From Bagarius yarrelli (lineage: Eukaryota; Chordata; Actinopteri; Siluriformes; Sisoridae), in contig VCAZ01000125.1 of assembly GCA_005784505.1 (NCBI GenBank), positions 372,001-436,000 of the forward strand: a DNA stretch of 64,000 bases, given 5' to 3'. Positions 26,301 to 37,012 of this stretch are shown here, one piece after another (position 1 is the stretch's first letter; every line of letters begins with the position of its first letter). Made by a program: the position numbers and the translations under genes. Under the pieces are notes generated by a model. The model saw nothing but the letters and a program-made list of their open reading frames with translations, searched no databases and had not been told where the DNA came from.

Positions 26301-29300
26301 ATAATTATGCTACCCATTTGGTATCAGTTTAAAAATTTTATAGGTGTAAAAGGTCTCTGTTTTACAGTGAAAGAGAGAGAGAGGAAGAGAGAGAGAGAGC
26401 AAGAGCGAGAGAGAGAGAGCAGGGTGGAACTAGAAAGGAACCCATGTCACCAGAGCACAACTGCACATGTGGGTGCGGCACCTTAACTAAGTCATGGTGT
26501 CTTTGTTAAATAAAAAACAAAAAACAAAAAAAACTGTTAGAGGGTAAACATGCGGGTAACGAATGCTTTACATAAGAATGTAAAAAATTATGCTAAAAAA
26601 TAAAGCATAGGCAAAAGTCAATACCACAAGTACTTAATATCGGAAAAAGAATCAAATATCAGGAAAAATATAGCCAAGACCGATTATCGGTCGATCCCTA
26701 TTGCTGAGGTATAAACAGAATAATGTAATCTATGATTAAATCTTTAGCTATATTATATGACATGGTAAGAGTAAATACTGTACATTCCTAACTGACTGTA
26801 TATGACAGGAAGATGGAAGACTTACATGTGAAATGTCCAAACATAGCACAGGCAGTTTATGTCCATACAGAGACAGGAAAAACTAGAGAAAGAAACAAAC
26901 CCGTCACTGTCCATTTTCAGCATATGTACTGTCATAAACCGCATGAATAACCAGAAGGATTACATTGTCTGCCAGAATTTTCAGTGTTCATCTGAGTGCT
27001 TTTCGAAATACCTTTAGTGTATCTGTGTAGAATATTTTCACAGTGCAGTCGAGAAGAGAAACCGCCAACAGTCTCTGATCAGGACTGCAGCGCACACACA
27101 GCACGTCCTCATCCAACTGTAGCGTGCGAGTGTGTTTCACAGTCAGTCTCCTACAATAATATACACTCTCATTAATTATTAAAAGAAGATGGACATTTCA
27201 AGGAACCTCCTTTAATCCAACATCAGGAAAACCGCTGCTCAATTATCAATAAAGCATTACTTTTTAACTATTATTTTCTGACAGCACAAAACAATCAAGA
27301 AATAGGGGTTATAATTAGGGTTGTAAAATTCTGGGCATTTTTAAGGCTGGAAACTTTCAGCAGGAATGAACTGGGAAAATTTGCCGGTTAGCTTAGAACA
27401 GGTAGCGCAAATATAGGTGAAAAAAATGTTTGCAGCATAATCGTGTTTTTAAAACAACAAGATTTAATGCTATTTCAGTTCAAAATTTTACCCTGCATAA
27501 TTACCCTGCCACACCTCCGTGTATTACTCCATAACATATACTTCATAAAACCTATAAGAAGCTCATATTTGCAAATGTGTATTAGTTTGCTTGCATGTGA
27601 GCTTATGACCAAACAAAATAATATTTTTTTTTTTGTATATTCAGTTTGTACAAATTATCAAAAAATAATACAGATATTTTTCCACGCTTCCTAAAATCCA
27701 CGTAGGCGTAAGACGCAAGGGAGGGCTGACTCAACACTTTGTTCTGGCACTAATAGTCTATTAAAGACTATTAAAAAATCACATCTTCCTCAAATACATC
27801 TCGAAACAATCCTATTTTTCAACCATTTTGAGGGTTAATATACTTTGTTTTGTGATCTAATGTATCGGCATTGAGCCATTTAATGATGAGACTCACTGCA
27901 TTTTGTATGTCGCTCTGGATAAAACCGTCTGCAGGTGGAATATTTCCAAAATTCCTAGAAGAAAATTCCTATAGAAAGTTTCTGGAAATTTACCAGAGAT
28001 ATATTACCCCTTTGCAACCCTAGTCATAATTAGCAGTCAAACACTTCCTCACTTGTTGGCTCCTGATTGGTTGTCCTTTATGAGCTCAAAATCCCAGAAT
28101 TTCACCATCTTGTCAGCTCCTCCAGTTACAATTCCCCTCTGTACACACAAGCACACACTTCAACATTTTTCTTATATTATAATGACAATATAAAAAATAT
28201 TACTGTTCACCAGTCACATTTATCTATTACAGTGTGACATAAAAAAAAGCTTGGAGAAAGAAGCACATAAGGATGATGATGATGAGAGAAATTTAAAAAA
28301 ATCTAAATTCAGCTATTAAATTAATTATGTGTAATAAATGGATTTGGTCTACTGTCATACCTGATCGGGAGAAAGACAGACAGACCACAGAGCTCCCTGG
28401 TGAGCTTCAACGGATTCCAGCATGCTGCCCGATGCCAAGTCAAAGATCTGAATCTTTCCACTCTGGGAATAACAAAGGGCTATTAGAATGCATTTACACT
28501 GCATGTATCAGGTGACCCAATGCCAATTTTTTCCTTCAATGTGGCATTTTTTTTTTTTTTTTTTGTATGACACAGATTGGATATGACCCATGACAGTGTA
28601 AGTGGCAAGATTGGAAGACAGACAGTGTAAGCAGAAAAAAAAGCACATGGATTCTGACATTTTCAGATAGATTTGTATGTGGAAATAAATCAGATATGGA
28701 TCTGATACATGCATTGGATGTCTACGTCTTTGTACTACGTATAGCGTAAATGCAGATATCAGATAGGGATGCTTTTTTAAAGATGATGTAGGCGCGTCAT
28801 CCAAAAAAAAAACAAAAAAACGGATATAGTCACAAAATCAGAACTGTGCATCAAGACCCTTGGTGTAGCCATAAATGTAGTAGAACTGCAGAATCCACAA
28901 AGCTATTTTACTTACTAATTCCTATTTAAAAAAAGGTCGTAGTGATAAAGGTCGAACCTTTGTTCCTACAATGATCTGTCGATCTCCAGGCACAAACAGC
29001 GAGCAGAGCGCGTACTCACACGCCATGGTGCGAATCACCTGCAACGTGGCCCTGGGACAGACAACATTAGGAATGTTTCAAAAAATGTTACTTAATAAAT
29101 ACTTAATAAAACAATATAGCCTCAAATGTCCTGAGACTGACCTATTCCAGACTTTAACAGTGTCTCCAGAGGCAGACAGGATTGCAATGTTGTCTGAGCT
29201 AAAAGACAGCGCCCTGGCGTCTGTGCGGTGGCCACCCAGGGTGAGTCGAGACGACCTGTTGCTTGTAGGGTTCTTCTCTGTTGTCTTTAGACTGTAAGTC

Positions 29301-32300
29301 TCTATTGTATTATTCTGCAGCAACAAAGCCACCTTCATCTCCCCATTAGGAGACAGAATGCAGTCCATCGACCTGAGAACAACAAATATTTCCCACACTT
29401 GATATATATCATTCTGTAACTCTAGATCATTCATCTAATGTTTTAGTGCACAGACCTGATTTTAGAGGAGGCTTTTATACTGGCCAGCTTTTGAATCTCA
29501 TCCGACAGCTTGCGTTCCACCACTATATCTGCTGCTTCAGCTCCACCATCATGTGACCTGGATCACAAACACCAAATATTAAAAGTTAGACGGCGCATGG
29601 TATTTTTTAAATTCATTTTTGTTGATTCTCTAAATTCTCCTTAACATACTTGGCTTTTTTCTTGGCCTTTTTCAGCTTTTTTTCCATTTTTTTCTGAACG
29701 TCTTCTTCTGACAGCACAGCAAAGATCTCCAACGTGCTGTCAAGACCCTTCAAATATAACCGATTGGATAAATTAAAAAACAAAATATTCACCCAGGAGA
29801 AAAAAAATTGTAAGATTTAAAAATACATACATGACATGCCAAGACTTTAGATTTGGGATCAGCAATCAAGGACACAACCCGGTCTCGGGCTTCTCTCAGA
29901 ACAGAGCCAGCTTTCGTACAGCTGAGGATTCTCTGTAGAAAGACAGAAAAAAAAAGGAAATGTGCTGTGAAAAACACTGAATAATAACTCAGTCCTCCAG
30001 CACCAGGAAACAGCTGAATGCTTAAATACAGCACTGTTATTAGTGTCAATAATAAATTATTACATCTTCTGGCTCTTCGTTAGGACCTTCCTCTTCATGA
30101 TCATCATCATCATCATCATCACCACCAAGATGTTGTTTTCCTTTCTTCTTCTGTGGCTCCCCTACTTCTTTTCTCTAAAAAGAGATGGTGTAATAATGCA
30201 ATAAATCCTCATGTCTCCCTGTTTATTCAGTATTGCAGCTACATATAGTCGACTCAATCGGGGCCGACGTCAATGTGAGGTTTTTCTGGGCGCCCCAAAA
30301 GGCTTGTTGTTTTTGATTAATTGAATAAATATCAAGAATAATTAAAATAAAACAAACATTGTGATTTTTAATGTTACAAAAAGCAAAAACTACAGTTTTT
30401 TTTTTTATTATTTAAATAAAAATAAACCTGTTTCTTTGATTAGTTGCGTCTCATGCGTCATTACGTATTTAGCATATTGATGTATACGCAGAGTAAAGGT
30501 AAGTTATGCAGTTATTTAATTGCTGTTAGCTTAATTGTGACTCTTGGCTATTAGAACATTATCACAGCATATAACTGATGTGATTGTGGTAATATTGATT
30601 AGGTTGTGATTTTCTTTTTTACTTTACAGGGAAATAAGCTGACATTCTGTAACAGCTGTAAGAGTGTTTACTTGCACTCTATTGGTTGTTTTATGTCTTG
30701 TATTTGCAAGTTATCGTTGCTGATTGTGTGTCCACTTTCTAAAAGCCACATGCCTCCCTGTTAATTATGGTCTGGCGCTGGCTATGCTTACAAGCTATTT
30801 GGTTGTATGAAATAACAAACTATACAATTTTAGTGTTTTATCATTTAACGAAAATGTTTGTTTTTTGTAGGAAAAGAAGTTAATGCTCCAGTGTATTGTA
30901 TGGTTGTGGATGATTAATGTCTTCTGCTTGTTTTGAGCTAGTAATTGTATTTAAATATGACGTTCGTGTTGTCTTCTAAAACATACTAAGCAGAACCGTA
31001 AGTCCCATGATCTTTCAAGACACATCTGTTTGTTATAATTAGAAAAACTTTGACCCATGGACTGACTGCTTACCTCCTCTAGGTAATCTATGTCCCAGGC
31101 TCTGAGTTCACTGTCAGCAGAGCCTGTCAGCAGCCTGTTCTCTTGATTCAGCAGCACCATTCCCCACACCTACAGAACACAGCAGTTCAGCAATGTCATT
31201 ATTCATAGAGTCTAATACCAAGCAAAATATCACACATACACTATAAGCAGCAAAAAACTACTTGACACTATCATTTAAGTGGTTTGACTAAAACTAAATG
31301 TAATCTCAGTTCAAATATGTCTGACTATATGGACATTCGTTGCTGACCTCACTGCGGTGGCCCACCATCGTCTTAAAGCAGTGTTGAGTGTCCAAATCCC
31401 ACCATTTTACATAGCTGTCCTTCGAGCTGGGGTAAAAAAAAGAGAAATAAATGGATATGTTCATTAAAATGCATGAATCATTTACCATACAGACAAAAAT
31501 ATTGGGACACCTGACCCTCACACCCATGTGTTTTTGAAGATCCTGTTCCAGATTTAGTCTTTCCTCCTATAACAACCTTTCCACCAAATTATGGAGCTTG
31601 ACTTTGGGGATTTAGCTATTAACTAATTGATGAAATGAGAGGCACTAATGTTGGATGAGAAGATCTGGGGTGCAGCTGGTGTTCCGGTTCATCCCAAATG
31701 TGTTCAGTGGGGTTGAGTCAGAGTCAGGCTCTGTGCAAGGACACTCGAGTTCTTTCAGACCAACCGCAACACACCATGTCTTCATGCAGCTCAGGGGATT
31801 AGTCAGGTTTGGTGATGGTAATGTATCAGGTCAGTTCTTATCCCAGTGGTCCCTCATGTCTGTGTTACCTTCTGGCTCTCCCTTTTAGTTATGCTGTGTT
31901 CTACACAGTGTTTCTAACAACAATACACTTAATACCTCATAACCTCAACTTTTAAACAAGAATACAAACACTTAATAATTCATATCTTTCTTTCTCTCTC
32001 ACTCTAACATGCTTTTGAGGTACCAGTGACCAGTATCCTGCCCCTTTCCTCGAATTCGAGGAGCTTCGATCACTCTGCTCTACTGGCCCAAGGCTACAAG
32101 TGATCAACATTACTTCAAGCAGATGAGTTTTCTCTTAAGTCTGGTTCCTTTCAAGGTTGCTACCTACTTCATCTCACAGAGTTTTTCCATGCAACTGTGG
32201 CCACCGGTTTACTCGTTAGAGACAAACTTACACTTTTTTCCCCCTGTTACTGCATTCTGTAAGTGCAGTGAACTGAATTAGTGCACAGTGGCATCATCTT

Positions 32301-34194
32301 GCTGGAAATTGTGTATACTGTAATACAACAAAATGTAATGTCATTGTACACAACTGTGTACAATGTGCATTTGAGGATGACGCATTTATTGATGTGCTGG
32401 CAAGGTGTCCACAAACTTTCGCCCATATAGTGTATGCAGTTCCGTCTTTTTTCTACCTATTACCTATTATTAACAAGTAATAACCATTAACCGCAAGTTA
32501 CTACGAAGAAAAAAGAAAAAAAAACCACGCTGGCTTACCATGTGACCAGCAAATTTCTGTTCTTTAGCAGCAAAGCTTGTGTGATGGCGTCTTTGTGTCC
32601 TTTAAGCCTATACAAACCACATTCATTTATGATGTCCCACACAATCACATCTGTGTCCTACAGAAAGAAAAATACCTGCATCATTTCAGTGTAACAGCTT
32701 TCTGTACTTGTTAACGCTGTTTTAAAGTACTCGTTTTATTGCAAAAAAAATAAATCTGATATCCTACCTTGGAGCCAGTAACAAGTCGCGCTCCCAGTGT
32801 GTCATAATGTATGACGGTGATAGCGGATTTATGTCCGTTAAACGAGATGTTGTTTTCACCATTTAAAAGGCTGAAAATGCGTACACTGCCATCCTCATAA
32901 CCCACGGCTATGTGATAACCATCAGGGGAAGGGCAGAGATACGTCACCTCATGCTTCTTACCCTCAAGAATTAAAATCTACAAAAACAAAACAGTGAAAA
33001 TAAATGCGAGTGAAGCAGCCGAATGCTGATTGTATATATATATTGGCTTTCTTAGGTTGGCTTTCTTAGCACTTCTCAAAAGTATAGTCTTTAAAGACAT
33101 AACAAATTCTACCCCTGCAAAGTATTTAACAAATTATCCTTGCTATTTATTATGTAAATATAAATAGTTTTGTCTGGATATACTTTAAAATTTTATTTGT
33201 CGCCTGATGTGGCAATATTCATTGCTATGTTGCTATTTTACTTTGCTGGATGAGGTGGTGGCTCAGTGGTTAAGGTGTTGAACTGCTAACTGGACAAATT
33301 ATAGGTTTCATTCTCAGCACCATCAAGTTACCACTGCTGGGCTCATAAGCAAGGCTTCTAACTGCTCCGTGTATAAATGAAATAAATGTAAGTGGCTCTT
33401 GATAAGGGTGTCTGCTAAATTCCAAACATGGAAATGTACAGTTTAGCTGAAAAACCATGATGTTTGGGTCAACATCCTTTTTTAAAACCAGCAAAGGATT
33501 TGTCTAGTCTAACTAAAGTGTGGACCAGAAATTTGTAAGAAGTGAGATTGATCTGACCTTTTCCTGAATCAGACTTTAGGACATAAACACTGTATGCATT
33601 AACTCAACAGTAGGCGTAATACTGACAAAATAATAGATCGTGGTCTGTCTGTGACAATGTGCCCACTTATATTTATAGCATTTGGCAGACATCCTTATCC
33701 AGAGGGACTTTTATATATATCTCTCTTTTAAGGGTCTTGCTCAGGGCGCCAGCAGTGGCAATTCGGTGGTGCTGGGAATCAAACCCTAACCTTCCAGTTA
33801 CCGGTCCAACACCACTTCACTTTTAGAGGGTATTGCAAAAGATTAGGGTATTGTGATTAAAACCTCAGTTCAAATAAATGATTATAAATCTTGCTGAAAA
33901 CTGAAACACAAATGAATCAGATTTTTTTTATTTGCTGTTGTGGTGTGTACGTGCTGTATGATGGAAAAAGAAATAATGTTTACATGGATCGGTGAAAACC
34001 TTTGGAATTTACATGTGTACCTTCTCAGCTTTGCGCACATCCCATATGAACACATGCTCGCAGGCTCCGACGGCCACATAGCGGCCCTGTTCTCCTCCTC
34101 TCAGCCGCACAAACACCACGTTCGCTTTCTGACTGCCGATCAGACCGAACACTGCGCAGGGCACGTAGCGCAGGTACTGCTTCGTTAAGCCCAT
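15984..34194 (-). CDS. wdr3: WD repeat-containing protein 3 (UTP12/DIP2 homologue), 26 coding exons
   Basis: Component of the U3 snoRNP and small-subunit processome, acting in the nucleolus in 18S pre-rRNA processing. Coding exons in gene order: 34021-34194, 32768-32977, 32539-32657, 31348-31426, 31074-31169, 30064-30174, 29831-29932, 29650-29747, 29456-29557, 29142-29372, 28958-29051, 28361-28462, 28053-28138, 27012-27150, 26826-26882, 24497-24597, 24171-24282, 23801-23935, 23641-23691, 23479-23544, 23293-23385, 21326-21376, 21192-21235, 20593-20721, 16224-16317, 15984-16139. All junctions are GT-AG and in frame. The sum is 2832 nt, 943 residues plus stop, the same length as I recall for human WDR3. 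It starts MGLTKQYLRYV. Many WD motifs follow to about residue 705 (KWWDLDT, VKVWNR, VKFWDFEL, KVWGLDF, KQWDAD, LRLWERT), fitting two beta-propellers, then a coiled segment and the Utp12 domain. A non-coding exon precedes the ATG exon. Very secure by family similarity. Confidence 0.97.
17540..20003 (+). mobile_element. L2-like LINE, 5'-truncated, frameshifted, antisense in WDR3 intron 25
   Basis: Reverse-transcriptase segments: NYRPISNLPFVSKILEKVV (about 17836-17892), HSTETALVK, VPQGSVLGPLLFSLY (about 18225-18270) and the catalytic YADDTQLY (18323-18346), then KDLGVILDSNLSFE and LDYCNALLSG. An extra C at 18065-18067 shifts the frame between LDLSAA and FDTIDH. Earlier stops interrupt the 5' part and the endonuclease is missing. 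The 3' UTR holds a (CT)n tract at 19482-19548 and ends with the typical L2 tail: 'aaagctgctttgtgacaat', 'aaaagcgctatatac' and (ttgaa)n. It cannot move on its own. Family by motif and tail similarity. Confidence 0.88.
20400..20592. repeat. Source-like copy of a duplicated WDR3 intron/exon-edge segment
   Basis: The intron just below exon 25 ('gtaacagttta', 'gcattacgttttcagatttct', 'tacacctcagct.cattaacgt', 'tggtgtaaattaagctttc', 'taaatacctga') matches 22395-22480 and 23055-23090 in WDR3 intron 22 in the same order. The two halves of that second copy are split by the 27-bp minisatellite. Confidence 0.65.
22478..23050. repeat. 27-bp minisatellite in WDR3 intron 22
   Basis: About 20 units share a core 'cattcccaatggcctgac', joined either to 'tgcgtcttc' or to 'ggtgtattt' type halves. 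Towards the high-coordinate end the units shorten (26 bp, 'gggtgtatttattcc') and break up. Because 27 is a multiple of three, both strands show repetitive open frames (FIPNGLTV or GMKYTVRPL). These are not genes. Confidence 0.95.
24967..25564. mobile_element. hAT-type non-autonomous element with 8-bp TSD, WDR3 intron 16
   Basis: The 598-bp element starts AGAGGGGTGTGACGAGAC and ends with the inverse of AGAGGTGTGATGAGATC. It is flanked by identical 8-bp target duplications ATTAACAA (24959-24966 and 25565-25572). Inner sequence such as 'agtcttctattcaact' and 'aaaaccaaaat' is shared with 50082-51500. It carries no coding sequence. Confidence 0.9.
26368..26422. repeat. (GA)n microsatellite
   Basis: Imperfect GAGA tract within WDR3 intron 16. 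Confidence 0.85.
27316..28022. mobile_element. hAT-like MITE (TAGGGTTG termini) in WDR3 intron 14
   Basis: The 707-bp segment starts TAGGGTTGTAAAA and ends TTTGCAACCCTA. It is flanked by near-identical 8-bp duplications, gttataat (27308-27315) and gtcataat (28023-28030). Short inverted ends plus an 8-bp duplication point to the hAT superfamily. There is no transposase. The right flank lies only about 22 bp from the 5' splice site of exon 14. Confidence 0.75.
28505..28870. repeat. Dispersed repeat in WDR3 intron 12 (related to 50690-51430)
   Basis: Shares 'gacacagattggatatgac', 'gcacatggattctgacattttcagat', 'aatgcagatatcagat' and 'aagatgatgtaggcg' type segments with 50690-50770 and 51330-51430, which suggests a small DNA transposon present here on its own and there nested in a hAT element. 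Ends are not well defined. Confidence 0.5.
30064..30174 (-). CDS. wdr3: WDR3 exon 7: acidic linker with Asp run
   Basis: This exon encodes residues 227-263, a low-complexity hinge between WD blocks. A basic KKKGK stretch is followed by seven consecutive Asp (residues 245-251, all GAT codons, 30098-30118 on the plus strand) and a Glu-rich end. It replaces a differently composed acidic loop in the human protein. Its boundaries (acceptor 'tttttag', donor 'gat|gtaata') keep frame with exons 6 and 8. The pure GAT run could be length-variable. Confidence 0.9.
31483..32434. mobile_element. Tc1/mariner-like MITE with TA ends, WDR3 intron 4
   Basis: The left end 'taccatacagacaaaaatat' then 'tgggacacc' pairs with the right end, whose complement reads 'tacactatatgggcgaaagt' then 'ttgtggacacc'. 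The ends are imperfect inverted repeats of about 30 bp bordered by TA, typical of fish Tc1/mariner-type MITEs. There is no transposase. The middle is invaded by an L2 3'-UTR piece. Confidence 0.75.
31840..32250 (+). mobile_element. L2 3'-UTR fragment nested in the MITE
   Basis: Matches the 3' UTR of the LINE at 17540-20003: 'ccctcatgtctgtgttacc' with 'cttttagttatgct', and 'tctggttcctttcaaggtt', 'tctcacagagtttttcca', 'gttagagacaaac'. The reverse transcriptase is absent. Confidence 0.7.
33248..33425 (+). repeat. tRNA-derived SINE, sense copy, WDR3 intron 2
   Basis: A-box-like 'gtggctcagtggttaagg', B-box region 'taggtttcattctcagc', 'ccactgctgggctcataagc' and tail 'gtaagtggctcttgataaggg'. Paired with an inverted copy at 33668-33823. 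Confidence 0.85.
33668..33823 (-). repeat. tRNA-derived SINE, antisense copy, WDR3 intron 2
   Basis: Tail 'agcatttggcagacatcctt', then 'gtcttgctcagggcgccagc' and the antisense B box 'gggaatcaaaccc'. Together with 33248-33425 it forms an inverted pair about 240 bp apart inside one intron. Confidence 0.85.
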
Positions 34195-34216
34195 GATCCA
34201 GGCTTCCCTTTAACTT

Positions 34217-34344
34217 CTGGATAAAAAAAAACCACTTCATTACACCTCTGAGAACGTCACACACTCTTAAGAATAATAGTGAACTGTACATGACATTAAC
34301 CAGACCAAGGCGATCAACATCACATCCATTGATTTGGGTCTTAC
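34217..34344 (-). other. wdr3: WDR3 first intron and 5' UTR exon junction
   Basis: In minus-strand sense, a donor 'ttctg|gtaaga' at 34344/34345 ends a non-coding first exon. After 128 bp, an acceptor with a T-rich tract and 'atccag' at 34217 opens the ATG exon (34021-34216). The ATG is in the context 'ggatcATGg', with 22 nt of UTR before it in that exon and no upstream ATG between acceptor and start codon. Confidence 0.75.
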
Positions 34345-35110
34345 CAGAAATCTGGACGTGTATTTGAATCAGTAACACAATTCAGATGGATATTCTGTTT
34401 GGACAGCTATTTTAATCACTCATTTTATTTCTTAAATAAATGCGATTATCAAGTAAAGCAGAATGTTGTGGTGCAGCTCGGTGCTATAAATTTATGAATC
34501 GATATGCCCCACGTGTGCCACGTGATAACACAGAATAATCTAGTTAGCCAAGGTGCTGATTTCCGCAAATGCAACATATAACTTGACTTGATTATTTATC
34601 CACCTACCGTTACAGCTGGATGCTTTAAATTATTCAGAATTAACTTTTTTAAAGAAGGGGATAGGAAAGAACTTCCATTATCCACGCTGGACCTACGTGT
34701 GCGCTGCGCAATAAAGGATAAAGCAATCGATTTAACACACCGATTAACACATTTGTTAACATTTTAAAACATGTGCTAAGCACAAATTAAATAATACATA
34801 ATGTTCAATCAAAGTATACACTTTGATGTTGCTTATATTGTATTATAAAACGGGAATTGTTAATAGTTTGTGTACATTCGATTAGTTTGGTCTTGATGCG
34901 TTCTTGGCTGCTCTGACAATATGTAAGTTTACTTTAAAAAATAGACTTTTTGATTGAACAAATACATTGCCTTTTTTTATTTCTTATATGAAAAAAATTA
35001 CAGAATCAACAAGTTCTAAAAAAAAAAAAAAAAGCATGCATTATTGAAACACTTTTCGTATTTACCGTATAGAAATAATATTGCGGGAGTCCCTTATGCC
35101 CCGGAAGTGA
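34345..35110. promoter_or_regulatory. Divergent WDR3/GDAP2 promoter region
   Basis: About 770 bp separates the non-coding first exons of the two genes, which point away from each other. Visible motifs are two palindromic E-boxes CACGTG at 34510-34515 and 34519-34524, an NRF1-like 'tgcgctgcgca' at 34700-34710, and an ETS-type CCGGAAGT at 35101-35108 near the likely GDAP2 start. Transcription start sites are not visible directly. CACGTG sites are bound by MYC/MAX, USF and TFE-type factors, and MYC control of ribosome-biogenesis genes is well known. Confidence 0.65.
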
Positions 35111-35356
35111 ATGTGTATTATTACTGAGAGTCAGCTGACCACCACAGGACGTAATGCAAAGCAAGTCACTGGTATCTGCTTTTGTAATAAGATGTTTCCA
35201 GCTGAAAGCTTGTCAATCTTCTTGTAATATCAGCAAAAAACAATTATTGAGTTAGTTCCGGGTTGTTTGTTGTGTGTTTTTTTTTGAGGAAACTTTGCTT
35301 TAGCCTAACGTAGAAGAGTGGGCTGGACTTCAGACTGCTCCACTAGGTTACTAGAG
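35111..35356 (+). other. gdap2: GDAP2 non-coding first exon (approximate start)
   Basis: A strong donor 'ctagag|gtaagt' at 35356/35357 ends a leader exon. It lies 3.6 kb before the ATG exon, whose acceptor is 'tcctcag' at 38967. The 5' end is only estimated from the ETS motif. An open frame from ATG 35111 to TAA 35225-35227 would be a 38-codon upstream frame if transcription starts before it. Confidence 0.55.
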
Positions 35357-35929
35357 GTAAGTGAAGTTATGTTTACAGAAGGAAATTAGTGGTTAATGTG
35401 GGTGTTAATTCACACAGAATCTTTTTTAGAATCAACACTGTTTTGCTGACACAACTTCTTCTTAATCTTTTATTTATTAAACAGTCGTCATTAGTACATT
35501 TCCCAAAGTCATGATTCGATAGACAAAAGGGCATTTATTTGTGATTTGGGTATTGATCCTGGGGAAATTAAGCATTAAAATGCTTGTGACGAGACCATAC
35601 AGACAGTTTAGGCACAGACCAGGGAAAAAACTGATGTATCAAAGTGACATGCGATTTTGGTAAAAGGGGATCTTGAGTAGGAGCGCACTGAGCAAATAAA
35701 TACAAGTATACTGGGTTATAAGTCACAGTGTCTAGACAGGGAAGTCCAATTGATCAAAAATTCAATGTTGCAGAGCAAAATAAAGGACTTCCGGCTGTTA
35801 TGAAGTCCATTGTTTGTAAAAGCCCAAATATAAAAGCTGTTCTTCAGTCTGGTTGTCTTTAATTAAATGGAACGTAAGCATCTCCAGCACCTGAGTACCG
35901 GTACCTGGTGCATGAAATATGGATGATGT

Positions 35930-36095
35930 TGGAAGAAAGTAGTAGTAGTATTGGACTGCTGATCAGGAGATTGTGGGCTAAATTGCCATTAGCACCAAGC
36001 CACTAAACAAAGCCTTTAACTTGCAACACCTCAGTTAGATAAAACAAATGTAAGTCACATTGGATAATGGGTGTCTGCCTAAAATTTCTGAAATG
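35930..36095 (+). repeat. Degenerate tRNA-derived SINE, GDAP2 intron 1
   Basis: 'attggactgctgatcagga', 'caccaagccactaaacaaagcc' and tail 'gtaagtcacattggataatg' follow the family consensus with many changes. Confidence 0.7.
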
Positions 36096-36387
36096 TAAGG
36101 CAGAATGTTGAAAAGCACTGGTTGGGGTCCGTATTAACCTTTGCACCTTAACCAAGACCAACATCAGCTTTGATACAAACCTTAAAACCTTTTAGCGTTC
36201 ATGTAGTATAGAAAGTTTACCCACAATGCACGCACTGTCCTGTGGTAAGCCCATGTGTTCTTGCTCTCCCTACAATCTAAATGAGTAAAGTGTAGAAAAG
36301 CTCTAACTGAATCCTTTCTCAAGGTGACATAGTGATGTTAAAGTCGTGTTTGAATGTCACTTTATTTAGCGCCACAGATAATAAACA

Positions 36388-36585
36388 GAAGTGGTGGCTC
36401 ATGGTTAAGGTGTTGGACTATTAACCAAAGATCGTGGGTTTGATTCCCAGCTCCACCAAGCCACTGCTGGGCCCCTGAGCAAGGCCCTTAACCCTCAATT
36501 GAAAGTTGTATAAATGAAATAAATATAAGTTGCTCTGGATAAGAGTGTCTGCCAAAATGCTGTACATGTAAATGTAAATTTGAAG
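36388..36585 (+). repeat. tRNA-derived SINE, near-consensus copy, GDAP2 intron 1
   Basis: Best internal reference for the family: A-box-like 'gtggctcatggttaaggtg', B box 'gggtttgattccc' (36437-36449), 'ctgctgggcccctgagcaag', 'gttgctctggataagagtg', and a tail of 'gtacatgtaaatgtaaat'. Confidence 0.9.
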
Positions 36586-37012
36586 ACATATGTAGAGGTC
36601 CCTCCAGGATTTTGTGGTCTCTTTTCGTGATTAAAATATATGATTTTACAGCAGCTTTTCGTTTATAGGTGGATTGTTGCAACAAAATAGCGGAATTAAG
36701 TGAAAATCGCACCACAACATTCTATTCTATTTCTAGAACCTCTAGAAATACTTTACATGCTTTGCTACAGTAACTTCACTTGGTACGTGTTACAATACAC
36801 AGGTCTCCATCTTCTTAAAAATGAGAGAAAAGTCGCAGTGATTGGATAAAATTGCATGACCCTGAATAAAGCACAGGGATTGAATTTGATATTCGCGATG
36901 AAGACATCGATTGGACAGTTTGGCTGGACGCTAATTTAGTGGTAATTGTGTCAGATGACCTTTATGCACTGTTTCGGTAAAGAATAAAAAGTTTACCACA
37001 TAAACTTGTGGG

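Noticed and set aside
26640..26705. End of a 'tagggatcgaccgata' type MITE
   Set aside because: The complementary left end could not be located, so no element boundaries can be supported.
15984..34194. snoRNAs hosted in WDR3 introns
   Set aside because: Ribosome-biogenesis genes often host snoRNAs, but I saw no convincing C/D or H/ACA box pair by eye.
34025..34378. 117-codon minus-strand frame overlapping the WDR3 first exons
   Set aside because: Its apparent start is not ATG and it runs through the first WDR3 intron; it is a shadow frame of the real ATG exon.
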